Of a stretch of DNA of 64,000 nucleotides, positions 16,482-25,524 are shown piece by piece. The stretch is from Fen-1231 sp035286465 (GTDB lineage Bacteria > Gemmatimonadota > Gemmatimonadetes > Gemmatimonadales > Gemmatimonadaceae), in assembly GCA_035286465.1 (NCBI GenBank), contig DATEDF010000055.1:1-64000 (forward strand). Direction: 5' to 3'. Position numbers and translations under genes: made by a program. Position 1 is the first letter of the stretch. Every line of letters begins with the position of its first letter. The notes beneath the pieces are model-generated. The model did not search any database. It was not told where the DNA came from and was given only the letters and a program-made list of their open reading frames with translations.

Positions 16482-18422
16482 ATGCGACCTTTCAGCCGGA
16501 TGATCCTCCACCTCGCCATCGCCCAGTTCCGCCCCAGGAAGGGCGACGTCCAGGGGAACCTGCGTCGCGTCGGCGAGGTGCTCGCCCAGGCGGCCGCCCT
16601 CGAGCCGCGCCCGCACGTGGTGCACTTCCCGGAGACGGTGCTCTCGGGCTACTTCGTCGAGGGCGGCGTCCGGGAGATGGCGCTCACCGGCGAGGCGCTC
16701 GCCGAGGGGCTCGCCGCCGCGTTCCGCGCGTCACTTCCCTCGGCACCGCCGATTGACGCGATCGTCGGGTTCTACGAGCGGCTTGGCGGAAGCCTGCACA
16801 ACAGCGTGATGTACGTCCGGCTGCGGGGTGAGGCGGTCGGCGGCGGCGCCGGGGGTGATCCCTGCCAGATCCTCCACATCCACCGGAAGAACTTCCTCCC
16901 CACCTACGGACTCTTCGACGAGGAGCGGTTCGTCGAGCGCGGCTACGGCGTGCGGGCGTTCGACGCGCCCTGGGGACGCGCGGCGATGCTGATCTGCGAG
17001 GACGCGTGGCACTCGTTGACCGGCCTCATCGCCGCGCTGGACGGCGCACAGGTGGTGTTCGTCTCGTCGGCGGCTCCGGCGCGAGGAACCGCCCGGCGCG
17101 AGGACGGCGACGCCGTCCCCACGAGCGCGGCGCGCTGGCACCGGCTCATCCGCGACATTGCCGAGGAGCACGGCATCTTCGCGACACAGGCGAACCTCGT
17201 GGGGAGCGAAGGCGGCAAGATGTTCCAGGGCTCCTCGCTGGTGTGCGGGCCGCGCGGCGAGCTGCGCGCGCGCGCGCCGCTCTGGGACGAGGCGCTCCTC
17301 ACCGCGACCGTGGACCTGGACGACATCACGCGCGCGCGCGCGGATTCCCCCCTCCTCTCCGACCTCCGGACGATGCTGCCCGCGCTCAGGCCCGAGCTCG
17401 ACCGCGCGTTCGGAGGGGCGCCGGCGGGCGCCGCCGGGGAGGCCGGTCCGCGGGCGGCGTCCGCGACGGGCGCGACGGGCGCGACGGGCGCGACGGGCGC
17501 GACGCCCCGCGCGCCGGCGGCGCGCGCGCCGGAAGCCCCCAGCGTCATCACGGGCGTGGTGCCCGCGCCGCTCGCCCTCGTGCCGGTCGGCGACACCAGC
17601 CGCGGCGCGCCGCCACCCCTCGAGATTGACGGCGCTCTCGTGGAGGGCTGGCTCGTCGCGTTCCTCCGCGACGAGTTCTCGCGCCGCGGGTTCAGCAAGG
17701 CGGTCGTCGGCGTCTCGGGCGGTGTGGATTCCGCCGTGGCCGCGACGCTCGCCGCGCGCGCCCTGGGGCCGAAGAACGTCGTCGCCGTCCGCATGCCGTA
17801 CCGCACCTCGAGCCCGGAGTCGCTCACGCACGCGCAGCAGGTGATCGAGCGGCTTGGCGTGGACTCGCGGACGATTGACGTCACGCCGAGCGTGGACGGT
17901 TACCTCGCCCAGGAGCCCGATGCCGACGCCACCCGGCGGGGGAATGTGATGGCGCGGACGCGGATGATCGTGCTCTTCGACTTGAGCGCGCGATACCGCG
18001 CGCTTCCGCTCGGCACCGGCAACAAGAGCGAACGCCTGCTCGGCTACTTCACCTGGCACGCCGACGACTCGCCGCCGGTGAACCCGCTGGGCGACCTCTT
18101 CAAGACGCAGGTCTGGGCGCTCGCGCGCCATCTCGGCGTGCCGACGGAGATCATCGAAAAACCGGCCAGCGCCGACCTCGTGCCCGGCCTCACGGCCGAG
18201 GCGGACTACGGCATCAGCTACGCCAAGGCGGACGTCATCCTGAACTGGCTCGTGCACGGCTACACGCCCGAAGAACTGGTGTCGCGCGGGCTCGCCGCCG
18301 CCGACGTCGAGCGCGTGCACCATCGCCTCAAGAGCACGCACTGGAAGCGCAAGCTGCCCACCGTGGCGATGATGAGCGGGGCGGCGATCGGGGAGAGCTA
18401 CCTCAGGCCGGTGGACTACTGA
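16482..18422 (+). CDS. nadE: Glutamine-dependent NAD+ synthetase
   Basis: Final step of NAD synthesis: amidation of nicotinate adenine dinucleotide with glutamine-derived ammonia and ATP. 646 residues. The nitrilase-like glutaminase domain has the triad Glu51 (HFPETVLSGY), Lys136 (HRKNFLPTYG) and Cys172 (MLICEDAWH); the synthetase domain has the PP-loop SGGVDS (412-417) and GTGNKSERLLGY. A low-complexity Ala/Gly/Thr linker (about 315-365) joins the two halves and contains a 9-bp tandem repeat, unusual for this enzyme. ATG 16482 is chosen; ATG 16500 would also leave the domain intact. The much longer open frame upstream is antisense to the PBP gene. Confidence 0.93.
   Translation: MRPFSRMILHLAIAQFRPRKGDVQGNLRRVGEVLAQAAALEPRPHVVHFPETVLSGYFVEGGVREMALTGEALAEGLAAAFRASLPSAPPIDAIVGFYERLGGSLHNSVMYVRLRGEAVGGGAGGDPCQILHIHRKNFLPTYGLFDEERFVERGYGVRAFDAPWGRAAMLICEDAWHSLTGLIAALDGAQVVFVSSAAPARGTARREDGDAVPTSAARWHRLIRDIAEEHGIFATQANLVGSEGGKMFQGSSLVCGPRGELRARAPLWDEALLTATVDLDDITRARADSPLLSDLRTMLPALRPELDRAFGGAPAGAAGEAGPRAASATGATGATGATGATPRAPAARAPEAPSVITGVVPAPLALVPVGDTSRGAPPPLEIDGALVEGWLVAFLRDEFSRRGFSKAVVGVSGGVDSAVAATLAARALGPKNVVAVRMPYRTSSPESLTHAQQVIERLGVDSRTIDVTPSVDGYLAQEPDADATRRGNVMARTRMIVLFDLSARYRALPLGTGNKSERLLGYFTWHADDSPPVNPLGDLFKTQVWALARHLGVPTEIIEKPASADLVPGLTAEADYGISYAKADVILNWLVHGYTPEELVSRGLAAADVERVHHRLKSTHWKRKLPTVAMMSGAAIGESYLRPVDY
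17463..17498. repeat. Four 9-bp tandem units (GCGACGGGC) in nadE
   Basis: Four perfect copies, with a fifth diverging, encode Gly-Ala-Thr repeats in the linker between the glutaminase and synthetase domains. The period is a multiple of three. Confidence 0.75.
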
Positions 18423-18495
18423 ACAGCAAGAATCGGATTGAGCGCGCGTGCCCGATCCCCTAGATACGAGGGAGGAAATCCACCCCGAGTCCGCC

Positions 18496-19458
18496 ATGCC
18501 TGCCGACACGCTCACTTCCGACTACGCCCGCATCGAGCGCGCGATCCGCTTCCTCGAGGCGCACCGCCACGCGCAGCCCCCGCTCGCGGCCGTCGCGCGG
18601 CACGTCGGGCTCTCGGATTCGCACTTCCAGCGCCTGTTCACGCGCTGGGCCGGCATCAGCCCGAAGCGGTTCGTGCAGCACCGGACGGCGCAGGTCGTGA
18701 AGCGACTGCTGCGCGAACGGCGCAGTGTCCTCGAGGCGAGCTACGCCGCGGGGCTCTCGGGACCGGGGCGGCTGCACGACCTCATCGTGAACGCGGAGGC
18801 GGTGACGCCGGGCGAATTCCAGCGCCGCGGCGAGGGGCTCGTGGTGCGCTACGGGTTCCACCCGTCACCGTTCGGCGAGTGCCTCATCGCGGTCACGCCG
18901 CGCGGCGTCTGCCACCTCGCCTTCGTGCACCCGGTGCCGCGCCGGGAGGCGCTCGAGCGCCTGCGCCACGACTGGCCGCGCGCGGAGCTGGTCGCCGACC
19001 AGGGTGGCACCCGCGCGGCGGCCGCGCGCGCGTTTCCGCCGCCCGGCGGCGCGCGCGTGCCGACGCTCGCGTTGCACGTCAAGGGCACCAACTTCCAGCT
19101 CAAGGTGTGGGAGGCGCTGCTTCGCGTGCCCGACGGCTCCGTGACGACGTACGGCGCGATCGCCGCGGCCATCGGCGATCCCAGCGCCTCGCGGGCGGTC
19201 GGGACCGCGGTGGGGAGCAATCCGATCAGCTATCTCATCCCCTGCCACCGCGTGATCCGCACGAACGGGGAGCTGGGGGGCTACGCGTGGGGAGCGGACC
19301 GGAAGCGGGTGATGCTCGCGCTGGAGGCGGCGCGGGCGGATGAACCACCGCGGCGCGATCAGCGCGCGCCGTTCACGCCGCCTGCGCGCACGACAGCGAC
19401 ACCGCCCGCCGCGCGCCGCGCTTCAGCGTCCGGTGTGCCGCGCGCGCGTACCGCATGA
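18496..19458 (+). CDS. Ada-like protein: AraC-type HTH fused to O6-alkylguanine-DNA alkyltransferase
   Basis: 320 residues. An AraC-type helix-turn-helix domain lies at about 9-110 (AAVARHVGLSDSHFQRLF; ISPKRFVQHR), followed by an alkyltransferase domain (about 120-285) with the alkyl-acceptor Cys250 in LIPCHRVI. The N-terminal zinc/phosphotriester domain of E. coli Ada is absent, so how the regulator half would sense damage is unclear. GAGGGAGGAAAT lies about 20 bases upstream of ATG 18496; an in-frame GTG at 18448 is less likely. The C-terminal 35 residues are basic, Pro/Ala-rich, and overlap the convergent HNH gene by 86 bp. Confidence 0.86.
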   Translation: MPADTLTSDYARIERAIRFLEAHRHAQPPLAAVARHVGLSDSHFQRLFTRWAGISPKRFVQHRTAQVVKRLLRERRSVLEASYAAGLSGPGRLHDLIVNAEAVTPGEFQRRGEGLVVRYGFHPSPFGECLIAVTPRGVCHLAFVHPVPRREALERLRHDWPRAELVADQGGTRAAAARAFPPPGGARVPTLALHVKGTNFQLKVWEALLRVPDGSVTTYGAIAAAIGDPSASRAVGTAVGSNPISYLIPCHRVIRTNGELGGYAWGADRKRVMLALEAARADEPPRRDQRAPFTPPARTTATPPAARRASASGVPRARTA

Positions 19459-19777
19459 AGTTGGCACCCGCCCAGGGGAAGCGCGCGAAGAACTCCGCGG
19501 GCAGCAGCGAACCTTTCATCTGGTTGCACGCCGGGCAGGCCGCCACGAGGTTGCCCGGGGCGTGGCTCCCGCCGCGCGAGAGCGGAAAGACGTGGTCGAG
19601 GGTCGCGCGCTCTAGCCCAAGGGACGTCCCGCAGTAGACACAGCGCCGCCCGCAATCACGGAAAGTCGCGCGCTTGACGTGCCGCTTGCGATTCTGGGCG
19701 AGCACGCGACGGCGATGGCGGGAAAGACCACGGGGTGCACGGGGCAGCGCGATGCGGTACGCGTTCCGGTGAGACAT
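19373..19777 (-). CDS. HNH endonuclease family protein
   Basis: 134 residues. Zinc-ribbon HNH nuclease: CVYCG and CPACN supply four zinc ligands, LDHVFPLSRGG carries the catalytic DH, and the Asn of the motif is in NLVAACPACNQMKGS. Such single-domain proteins occur widely in soil bacteria and their role is usually unknown; some are mobile or defence-associated, but no phage or restriction genes flank this one. ATG 19777 follows GGCGAGG at good spacing; the longer frame upstream has no family signal. Convergent and overlapping with the alkyltransferase gene. Confidence 0.85.
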   Translation of the reverse strand: MSHRNAYRIALPRAPRGLSRHRRRVLAQNRKRHVKRATFRDCGRRCVYCGTSLGLERATLDHVFPLSRGGSHAPGNLVAACPACNQMKGSLLPAEFFARFPWAGANFMRYARAAHRTLKRGARRAVSLSCAQAA

Positions 19778-20071
19778 GACACCTCGCCGAACAGGGCGTA
19801 AACGACGCCGCCCCGCGCACGGGCTGGCTTGTTCCGGTGCTGTGGCGGGGCGGCGCTGATGGGGCGGAGACTCCAGCCGGCCATCGCGGGTCGCGATCGC
19901 GGCGCGCGTGGCTGGCGGCATTCACCCGGCGAACGGGCCATGAGCCTCCGGAGGGACGCGTCGCGCCACCGCTGGGGAGCGCATCGCGTTTTCCACGTGC
20001 AGACGCGCGACAATGTTGCTTGGTAACACGAGCCGCGCAAGACGCGCCGGTTCGGGGTCGCCGGAGCGACG
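19778..20071. other. Non-coding interval of about 294 bp
   Basis: I see no supported gene, no tRNA and no clear terminator hairpin here. Short open frames are present but have shadow-like composition. The promoter of the HNH gene should lie at its left end. Confidence 0.5.
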
Positions 20072-20656
20072 TCAGGAACGCGGAGCGGCGAGCGGCACCT
20101 CGAGGAGGCAGCGGTGGCGCGGCCCCTCACGCGTGAGTTCGCTCGTGTAGAGCGCGACGGCGCCCACCGCGAGCGGGGCCGCGACGTCCACCTGTCGTCC
20201 GAGCAGGGCCCCGAGCGGTCGCGGCGGATCCAGCCGGGAGAGCGTGAGATGGGCGGAGGGCGCGCGGCGTTCGGCGACGAATCCGGCGGCGCCGACGATC
20301 CGCTCGACGCGGTCGGCGAGCGCGGCGAATTCCCGCTCGCCCTCGACCGCGCCAAGCCAGAGCACGCGCGCGCGCGCGCGCCCCTTCGGAAAGGCGCCGA
20401 GCACGCCGAAGCGCAGCACGAAGGTGGCGCCGAGCGCTCCCTGCGCCGACGCGTGCGCGAGCCGCTCGCCCAGTGCGTCGCGCCGCGCGGCATCCGTGTC
20501 GCCCAGGAAGCGCAGGGTCAGGTGCCAGTGCTCGGGACGGACCGGGCGGCCGGGGAGCGCCGCCGGCAGCGCGGCGCGGATCGCCTCGCGGACGTCGGGC
20601 GGAATCGAGACCGCCAGGAAGAGGCGCTCGAGTTTCTCCGCCGGCGGAGAACTCAC
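20072..20656 (-). CDS. thpR: RNA 2',3'-cyclic phosphodiesterase (ThpR/LigT family)
   Basis: 194 residues, 2H phosphoesterase superfamily. The two catalytic HxT motifs are HLTLRF near residue 48 and HLTLSR near 138, in the symmetric arrangement of the LigT/ThpR fold. Members hydrolyse 2',3'-cyclic phosphate ends of RNA; the biological substrate in bacteria is uncertain. GTG 20656 is chosen since the fold begins at LERLFLAVSIPPD shortly after; no good ribosome-binding site is visible, so the start is uncertain. It lies 47 bases after the upstream membrane-protein gene, probably in one unit. Confidence 0.85.
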   Translation of the reverse strand: MSSPPAEKLERLFLAVSIPPDVREAIRAALPAALPGRPVRPEHWHLTLRFLGDTDAARRDALGERLAHASAQGALGATFVLRFGVLGAFPKGRARARVLWLGAVEGEREFAALADRVERIVGAAGFVAERRAPSAHLTLSRLDPPRPLGALLGRQVDVAAPLAVGAVALYTSELTREGPRHRCLLEVPLAAPRS

Positions 20657-20702
20657 GGTCGGCGCGCGTCGGCGTGGCGCGTCATCGTCGCGACCGGCGC
20701 GG

Positions 20703-21254
20703 TCAATGGTGGCCCAGCATCGTGCTCGTGGTCGAGAGCCCCGCCGCAAAGGCGAGCAGGCTGATGGCGATCCACGCCGAGCTGAAGGCGACGCCGCCGA
20801 ACTGCGTCGGGAGGCCCTCCAGGACGGCCAGCGCGTGTGGCATCGCGGCCTGAGCGATCACGGTGCCGAGGAGCGCGGCGATGAAACTCGCGCCCGCGAG
20901 CAGTGCCCCGAGGGTCTTCGCCCGATACGGCGACAGGACGGTGACGGCGCCGCACGCCAGCGCGCAGCCGAGCGCGGCCGCGAGGAGCGTGAAGACCGAG
21001 CAGAGCATCGAGAAGGGCGCATCACCGTACTCCGCCGGCGCGCAGAGCTGATAGGCCCCCTTGCCGCGCAGATAGTCACAGTCCTCGTGCCGTGAGTCGC
21101 GCCGCGCGGGCTCGCGCACGTGCGACACCGTCCGGAGCGAAACCCGGTAGCGGCTGCCGTCGGGCGCGTCGGCCTCGCTCCACACGCCCCTGAGCGCCAG
21201 CGCGAGAAACACGACCGCGAGAAGGCTGCCGGACGAAATGAGCTGTGCACGCAT
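20703..21254 (-). CDS. Four-helix integral membrane protein of unknown function
   Basis: 183 residues. Hydrophobic segments at about 8-24, 84-105, 113-136 and 150-172. Between helices 1 and 2 is a roughly 55-residue charged loop with two cysteines (59 and 71) that could form a disulfide outside the membrane. I recognise no family. The layout is superficially like four-helix tetraspan proteins, which is not evidence of homology. It is divergent from the E1 gene and upstream of thpR on the same strand. Confidence 0.6.
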   Translation of the reverse strand: MRAQLISSGSLLAVVFLALALRGVWSEADAPDGSRYRVSLRTVSHVREPARRDSRHEDCDYLRGKGAYQLCAPAEYGDAPFSMLCSVFTLLAAALGCALACGAVTVLSPYRAKTLGALLAGASFIAALLGTVIAQAAMPHALAVLEGLPTQFGGVAFSSAWIAISLLAFAAGLSTTSTMLGHH

Positions 21255-21400
21255 CGGTGGGGCGCAGTGGAGGTTTCACATTCGACGCGCACGGCGTCAC
21301 GTTCGTTTCAGCGGCGCCGGCGCGCGCGCGCGCCGACGGGAACGGGCGCTCCGTTCCGCCCAACTCCCCCCGGCCCGCGGCGCACACTACTTTAGTGCGA

Positions 21401-23506
21401 ATGGCCACCTCGTCCAAGGCGCGCCGCGCGACCCACGGCCTCTCGCGCGCGCAACTCGTCGCGGCGTATCGCACCATGCTCCTGTCGCGCCGGACGGACG
21501 ACAAGGAAATCCAGCTCAAGCGGCAGAACAAGACCTTCTTCCAGATCTCGAGCGCCGGCCACGAGGCGGTGACCACCGCCGCGGGACGCGTCTTCAAGCC
21601 GTCGTACGACTGGTTCTATCTCTATTACCGCGACCGCGCGCTCTGCCTCGAGCTGGGGATGACCGTCGCCGAGATGCTCTACTCGGCGGTCGGCGCCGCG
21701 GTGGATCCCAACAGCGGCGGCCGGCAGATGCCGTCGCACTGGGGACACAAGGCGCTGAACATCGTCTCGTCCTCTTCGCCGACCGGCACGCAGTTCCTCC
21801 AGGCGGTCGGCGCCGCCGAAGCCGTGGTGCGCGCCGCGCAGACCGGCGTCACGGACGGATTCCGCGACGACGAGGTCGTGCTGGTCACGACCGGCGAGGG
21901 GCAGACGAGCGAAGGCGAGTTCTGGGAATCCCTCAACACGGCGACGAACCTGAAGCTCCCCATCGTCTATCTCGTGGAGGACAACGGCTACGCGATCTCG
22001 GTGCCGGTCGAGGTCGGTACGGCCGGCGGCTCCATCTCCGAGCTGGTGAAGTCGTTTCCCAACCTGCTGGTGCAGATGGTGGACGGGTGCGATTTCCTCG
22101 CGTCGTACGAGGTGATGCGGATGGCGGCCGAGCATGCGCGCGCGCGTCGGGGGCCCGCGCTCGTGCACGCGACGGTCATCCGGCCCTACTCGCACTCGCT
22201 CTCGGACGACGAGGTGCAATACCGTCCGCCCGAAGAGCGCGAGGCCGACGCGGCGCGCGACCCCGTGACGCACTTCCCGAAGTGGCTCGTGGACGAGGGG
22301 TTCGCCTCCGAGGAGGAAATCGAGAAGATCCGGGCGGAGGTGGACGCCCTCGTCCTCGCGGCCACCGACGACGCGCTCGCCCGCCCGCAGCCCGACCCGA
22401 GCACCGTGCACTTCGCGGTCTACTCGCCGGAGGTGGATCCGACGAGCGAGCAGTTCGACACGGAGGACGACCCGCAGCTCGCGGGCGAACCGACGACGAT
22501 GGTGGACCTGCTCAACGCGTGCATGAAGGACGAGATGCGCCGTGACCCGAGAATCCTCGTCTTCGGCGAGGACGTCGCCGACGTCTCGCGCGAGCAGTAC
22601 CTCGGCAAGGTCAAGGGCAAGGGCGGCGTGTTCAAGGTCACGTGGGGGCTGCAGAAGGAGTTCGGGTCGAACCGCGTGTACAACACGCCGCTCGCGGAAG
22701 CCAACATCGTCGGTCGCGCGATCGGCCTCGCGCACCGCGGGTTCAAGCCCGTGATCGAAGTCCAGTTCTTCGACTACATCTGGCCCGCGTACATGCAGAT
22801 CCGCAACGAGCTGGCGACGATGCGCTGGCGCTCGAGCAATGCGTTCTCGTCGGCGGTCGTCGTGCGGACGACGTACGGCGGCTACATCCGCGGCGCGATC
22901 TACCACTCGCAGACGGGCGCGTCGCTCTTCACGCACTGTCCGGGGCTGCGCGTGGTGTGCCCGGCCACCGCGCTCGACGCGAACGGCCTGCTCCGCACCG
23001 CGATCCGCTGCGACGATCCGGTGATCTTCCTCGAGCACCATCACCTGTACCGCCAGACCTACAACAAGGCGCGGTATCCGGGCCCGAATTTCATGATCCC
23101 GTTCGGGAAGGCGAAGATCGTGAAGGCAGGCGCCCAGGTGACCGTCGTCACCTACGGCGCGACGGTCCAGCGCGCGCTCGTGGCGGCCAACGACGTGGCC
23201 GAGCGCGGGATTGACGTGGAGGTCATTGACCTGCGCACGCTCTCGCCGTGGGACCGCGAGACGGTCTTCGCGAGCGTGAAGAAGACGGCGCGCGTGATCG
23301 TGGCCTACGAGGACTCGCGCTCGTGGGGGTACGGTACGGAGATCGTCTCCGCGATCGCCGACGAGTGTTTCGCCTGGCTCGACGCGCCGGTGAGGCGCGT
23401 GGCGAGCACCGACACCTTCGTCGGGTACGCGCCGCGGCTCGAAGACGCGACCCTGCCGCAAGCGGCGGATTTCGTGCGGGCGTACGAGGAGATCGCGGCG
23501 TTCTAG
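21401..23506 (+). CDS. 2-oxoacid dehydrogenase E1, fused alpha and beta subunits
   Basis: Thiamine-diphosphate enzyme that decarboxylates 2-oxoacids (branched-chain or pyruvate type) and passes the acyl group to an E2 lipoyl protein. 701 residues: alpha part about 1-345 with the ThDP motif GEGQTSEGEFWESLN...VEDNGYAIS, beta part about 365-701 (YNTPLAEANIVGRAIG; RTLSPWDRETV). E1 is usually two genes; this single-chain form is recurrent in Gemmatimonadota and Bacteroidota-like lineages. Neither E2 nor E3 is nearby, so substrate cannot be told; 2-oxoisovalerate is the usual annotation. ATG 21401 sits at the start of homology; the upstream frame is spurious. Confidence 0.9.
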   Translation: MATSSKARRATHGLSRAQLVAAYRTMLLSRRTDDKEIQLKRQNKTFFQISSAGHEAVTTAAGRVFKPSYDWFYLYYRDRALCLELGMTVAEMLYSAVGAAVDPNSGGRQMPSHWGHKALNIVSSSSPTGTQFLQAVGAAEAVVRAAQTGVTDGFRDDEVVLVTTGEGQTSEGEFWESLNTATNLKLPIVYLVEDNGYAISVPVEVGTAGGSISELVKSFPNLLVQMVDGCDFLASYEVMRMAAEHARARRGPALVHATVIRPYSHSLSDDEVQYRPPEEREADAARDPVTHFPKWLVDEGFASEEEIEKIRAEVDALVLAATDDALARPQPDPSTVHFAVYSPEVDPTSEQFDTEDDPQLAGEPTTMVDLLNACMKDEMRRDPRILVFGEDVADVSREQYLGKVKGKGGVFKVTWGLQKEFGSNRVYNTPLAEANIVGRAIGLAHRGFKPVIEVQFFDYIWPAYMQIRNELATMRWRSSNAFSSAVVVRTTYGGYIRGAIYHSQTGASLFTHCPGLRVVCPATALDANGLLRTAIRCDDPVIFLEHHHLYRQTYNKARYPGPNFMIPFGKAKIVKAGAQVTVVTYGATVQRALVAANDVAERGIDVEVIDLRTLSPWDRETVFASVKKTARVIVAYEDSRSWGYGTEIVSAIADECFAWLDAPVRRVASTDTFVGYAPRLEDATLPQAADFVRAYEEIAAF

Positions 23507-23538
23507 CGTGAGGCGGCCCGGTCCGGCGTGCGCTGCGC

Positions 23539-25524
23539 CTACACCGGCGTAGCCGCCCGCACCGCGCTCCTGCGCACGGCTTCGCTCACCGTCCGGTTCG
23601 CCACGAGGAGCCGCTCCGCCTCCTCCGCGTCGAGCGGCCTCGAGAGGAGGTACCCCTGCACGAACTCGCACCCGAGCGACTGCAGCACTTCGCGCTGCGC
23701 GTGACTCTCCACGCCTTCGGCCACGACGTCCATGTTCAGCGAGCGCGAGAGGGTGAGGATCGTCCGCACGATCTCGAGGCACTCACTGTTCGAGTCAATG
23801 CGCCCCACGAAGTAGCGGTCAATCTTGATCGTCGAGATGGGCAGCCGGTGCAGGTAGGAGAGCGACGCGTGCCCGGTGCCGAAGTCGTCCATCAGCAGAT
23901 GGATGCCGAGCGCCTTGAGCTGCTCGAGCGCGCCCACCGCGGCGACGGCGTCTACCATGATCATGGATTCGGTGATCTCGAGCTTGAAGTGCGCCGGCGC
24001 GATCTTCGTTTCGGCGATGGTGCGCTGCACGAAGGCCACGAGCCCGGGATTCGTGAGCTGCTTGGCGGCCACGTTGACGCTCATCCAGACGGGGGCGTCG
24101 CTCACGATGCTCGCATTCCACCGCGCGAGCCGCTCCGCCGCCTGCCGCATCACCCATTCGCCGAGCGGGAGGATGAGCCCGCTTTCTTCGGCGATCGGGA
24201 TGAAGTCGCCGGGCTGCATCGCGCCGTGTTGCGGGTGGTCCCACCGGACGAGCGCCTCGAAGCCGGTGATCCGTCCGGTCACGAGCGACCAGATCGGCTG
24301 GTACATCACGCGCAGCTCGCCGCGGTCCATCGCGTGCCGGAGGTCGTTCTCGAGCGCCATCTGGAGCACCGCACCCGTGCGCATGTCGGGACGGAACACC
24401 TCGTGCCGCGCCCGGCCGCGCATCTTGGCGCGGTACATCGCCAGGTCGGCATCGCGGATGTAGTCCTCCGGGTGCTCGATGCCCTCCTGGCTCATCGCGA
24501 TTCCCACGCTCACGGACATGAAGAGCTCGCGGCCGTCCACGTAGAAGGGCTGGGTGAGCGACTGCTGGAAGCGCTCGGCGACGGTAATCGCTTCGGCTTC
24601 GTCGCGGACGCCGTCCAGGATCACCACGAACTCATCGCCGCCGAGGCGCGCGACGACGTCGCCGGGCCGCACCGACGCGTTCAGGCGGCTGGCGACGAGC
24701 GTGAGCAGGGTGTCGCCCGCCTGGTGGCCCAGGGAGTCGTTCACAACCTTGAATCGGTCGCAATCGAGGAAGAGCACGGCGAACTGCTGCTCCTTGTGCC
24801 GTTTGCCGCGCGCGATCGCGCGGCGCAGCAGGTCGGTCGCGTAGCCGCGGTTGGGGAGCGCGGTGAGCGCGTCGAACTGCGCCTCGCGGCGGAGCCGCTC
24901 CTCGAGGTCCTTGCGCGCCGTGATATCGGTCATCGAGCCCGCGATCCGGAGCGCGTGTCCCTCGGCGTTGCGCACGACGATGCCGCGGCAGAGCACCCAG
25001 ATGAAGAACCCCTCCGCGTGGCGCAGGCGGTGCTCGCTCTGGAAGTGCGGCCGGTTGCCCGCGGCCTGCGCGGCGATGTCCACCTTGAGCTGCGGCAGAT
25101 CGCTCAGGTGCACGCGGCTGAACCACTCTTCGGGGCTCGAGGAGAGCGTGCGCGCGCTGACGCCGACCATCTCGCGCCAGCGGTCCGAGAAGTAGACCTC
25201 GCCGGTGACCAGGTTCCAGTCCCAGAGTCCGTCGTTCGCACCGCGCGCCGCGAGGGCGTAGCGCTCCTCGCTTTCGCGCAGTGCCTCCTCCGCCTTGCCG
25301 CGCTCGGCGATCTCCGACTCGAGGTGCGCGTTCGCCTCCTCGAGATCCGTGGTGCGCTCGAGCAGTTGTGCCTGCAGCTCCTCGAGGCGCCGCCGCGCCT
25401 CCGCTTCGTCGGCGATGCGGCGGCGGAGTCCGGCGTAGCGGCGAAGCCCCCACCACGCCGCGACAGCGGCGACGGCCGTCGCGCCGGCCGCGCCGGCCGC
25501 GCCGAGGAGCGCGGCGTTACTCAC
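23539..25524 (-). CDS. PAS-GGDEF-EAL cyclic-di-GMP signalling protein
   Basis: 661 residues. N-terminal membrane helix (about 8-24), coiled coil (35-88), PAS/PAC domain (about 84-210), GGDEF domain with intact GGDEF at 295-299 and inhibitory site RPGD (287-290) five residues before it, then an EAL domain with EALVRW (423-428), LEITES, MDDFGTG and EGVES. Both active sites look intact, so it may make and degrade c-di-GMP under PAS control; which dominates cannot be told. GTG 25524 overlaps the last eight bases of the amidohydrolase gene, so expression is probably coupled. It ends convergently with the E1 gene, 33 bp apart. Confidence 0.92.
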   Translation of the reverse strand: MSNAALLGAAGAAGATAVAAVAAWWGLRRYAGLRRRIADEAEARRRLEELQAQLLERTTDLEEANAHLESEIAERGKAEEALRESEERYALAARGANDGLWDWNLVTGEVYFSDRWREMVGVSARTLSSSPEEWFSRVHLSDLPQLKVDIAAQAAGNRPHFQSEHRLRHAEGFFIWVLCRGIVVRNAEGHALRIAGSMTDITARKDLEERLRREAQFDALTALPNRGYATDLLRRAIARGKRHKEQQFAVLFLDCDRFKVVNDSLGHQAGDTLLTLVASRLNASVRPGDVVARLGGDEFVVILDGVRDEAEAITVAERFQQSLTQPFYVDGRELFMSVSVGIAMSQEGIEHPEDYIRDADLAMYRAKMRGRARHEVFRPDMRTGAVLQMALENDLRHAMDRGELRVMYQPIWSLVTGRITGFEALVRWDHPQHGAMQPGDFIPIAEESGLILPLGEWVMRQAAERLARWNASIVSDAPVWMSVNVAAKQLTNPGLVAFVQRTIAETKIAPAHFKLEITESMIMVDAVAAVGALEQLKALGIHLLMDDFGTGHASLSYLHRLPISTIKIDRYFVGRIDSNSECLEIVRTILTLSRSLNMDVVAEGVESHAQREVLQSLGCEFVQGYLLSRPLDAEEAERLLVANRTVSEAVRRSAVRAATPV

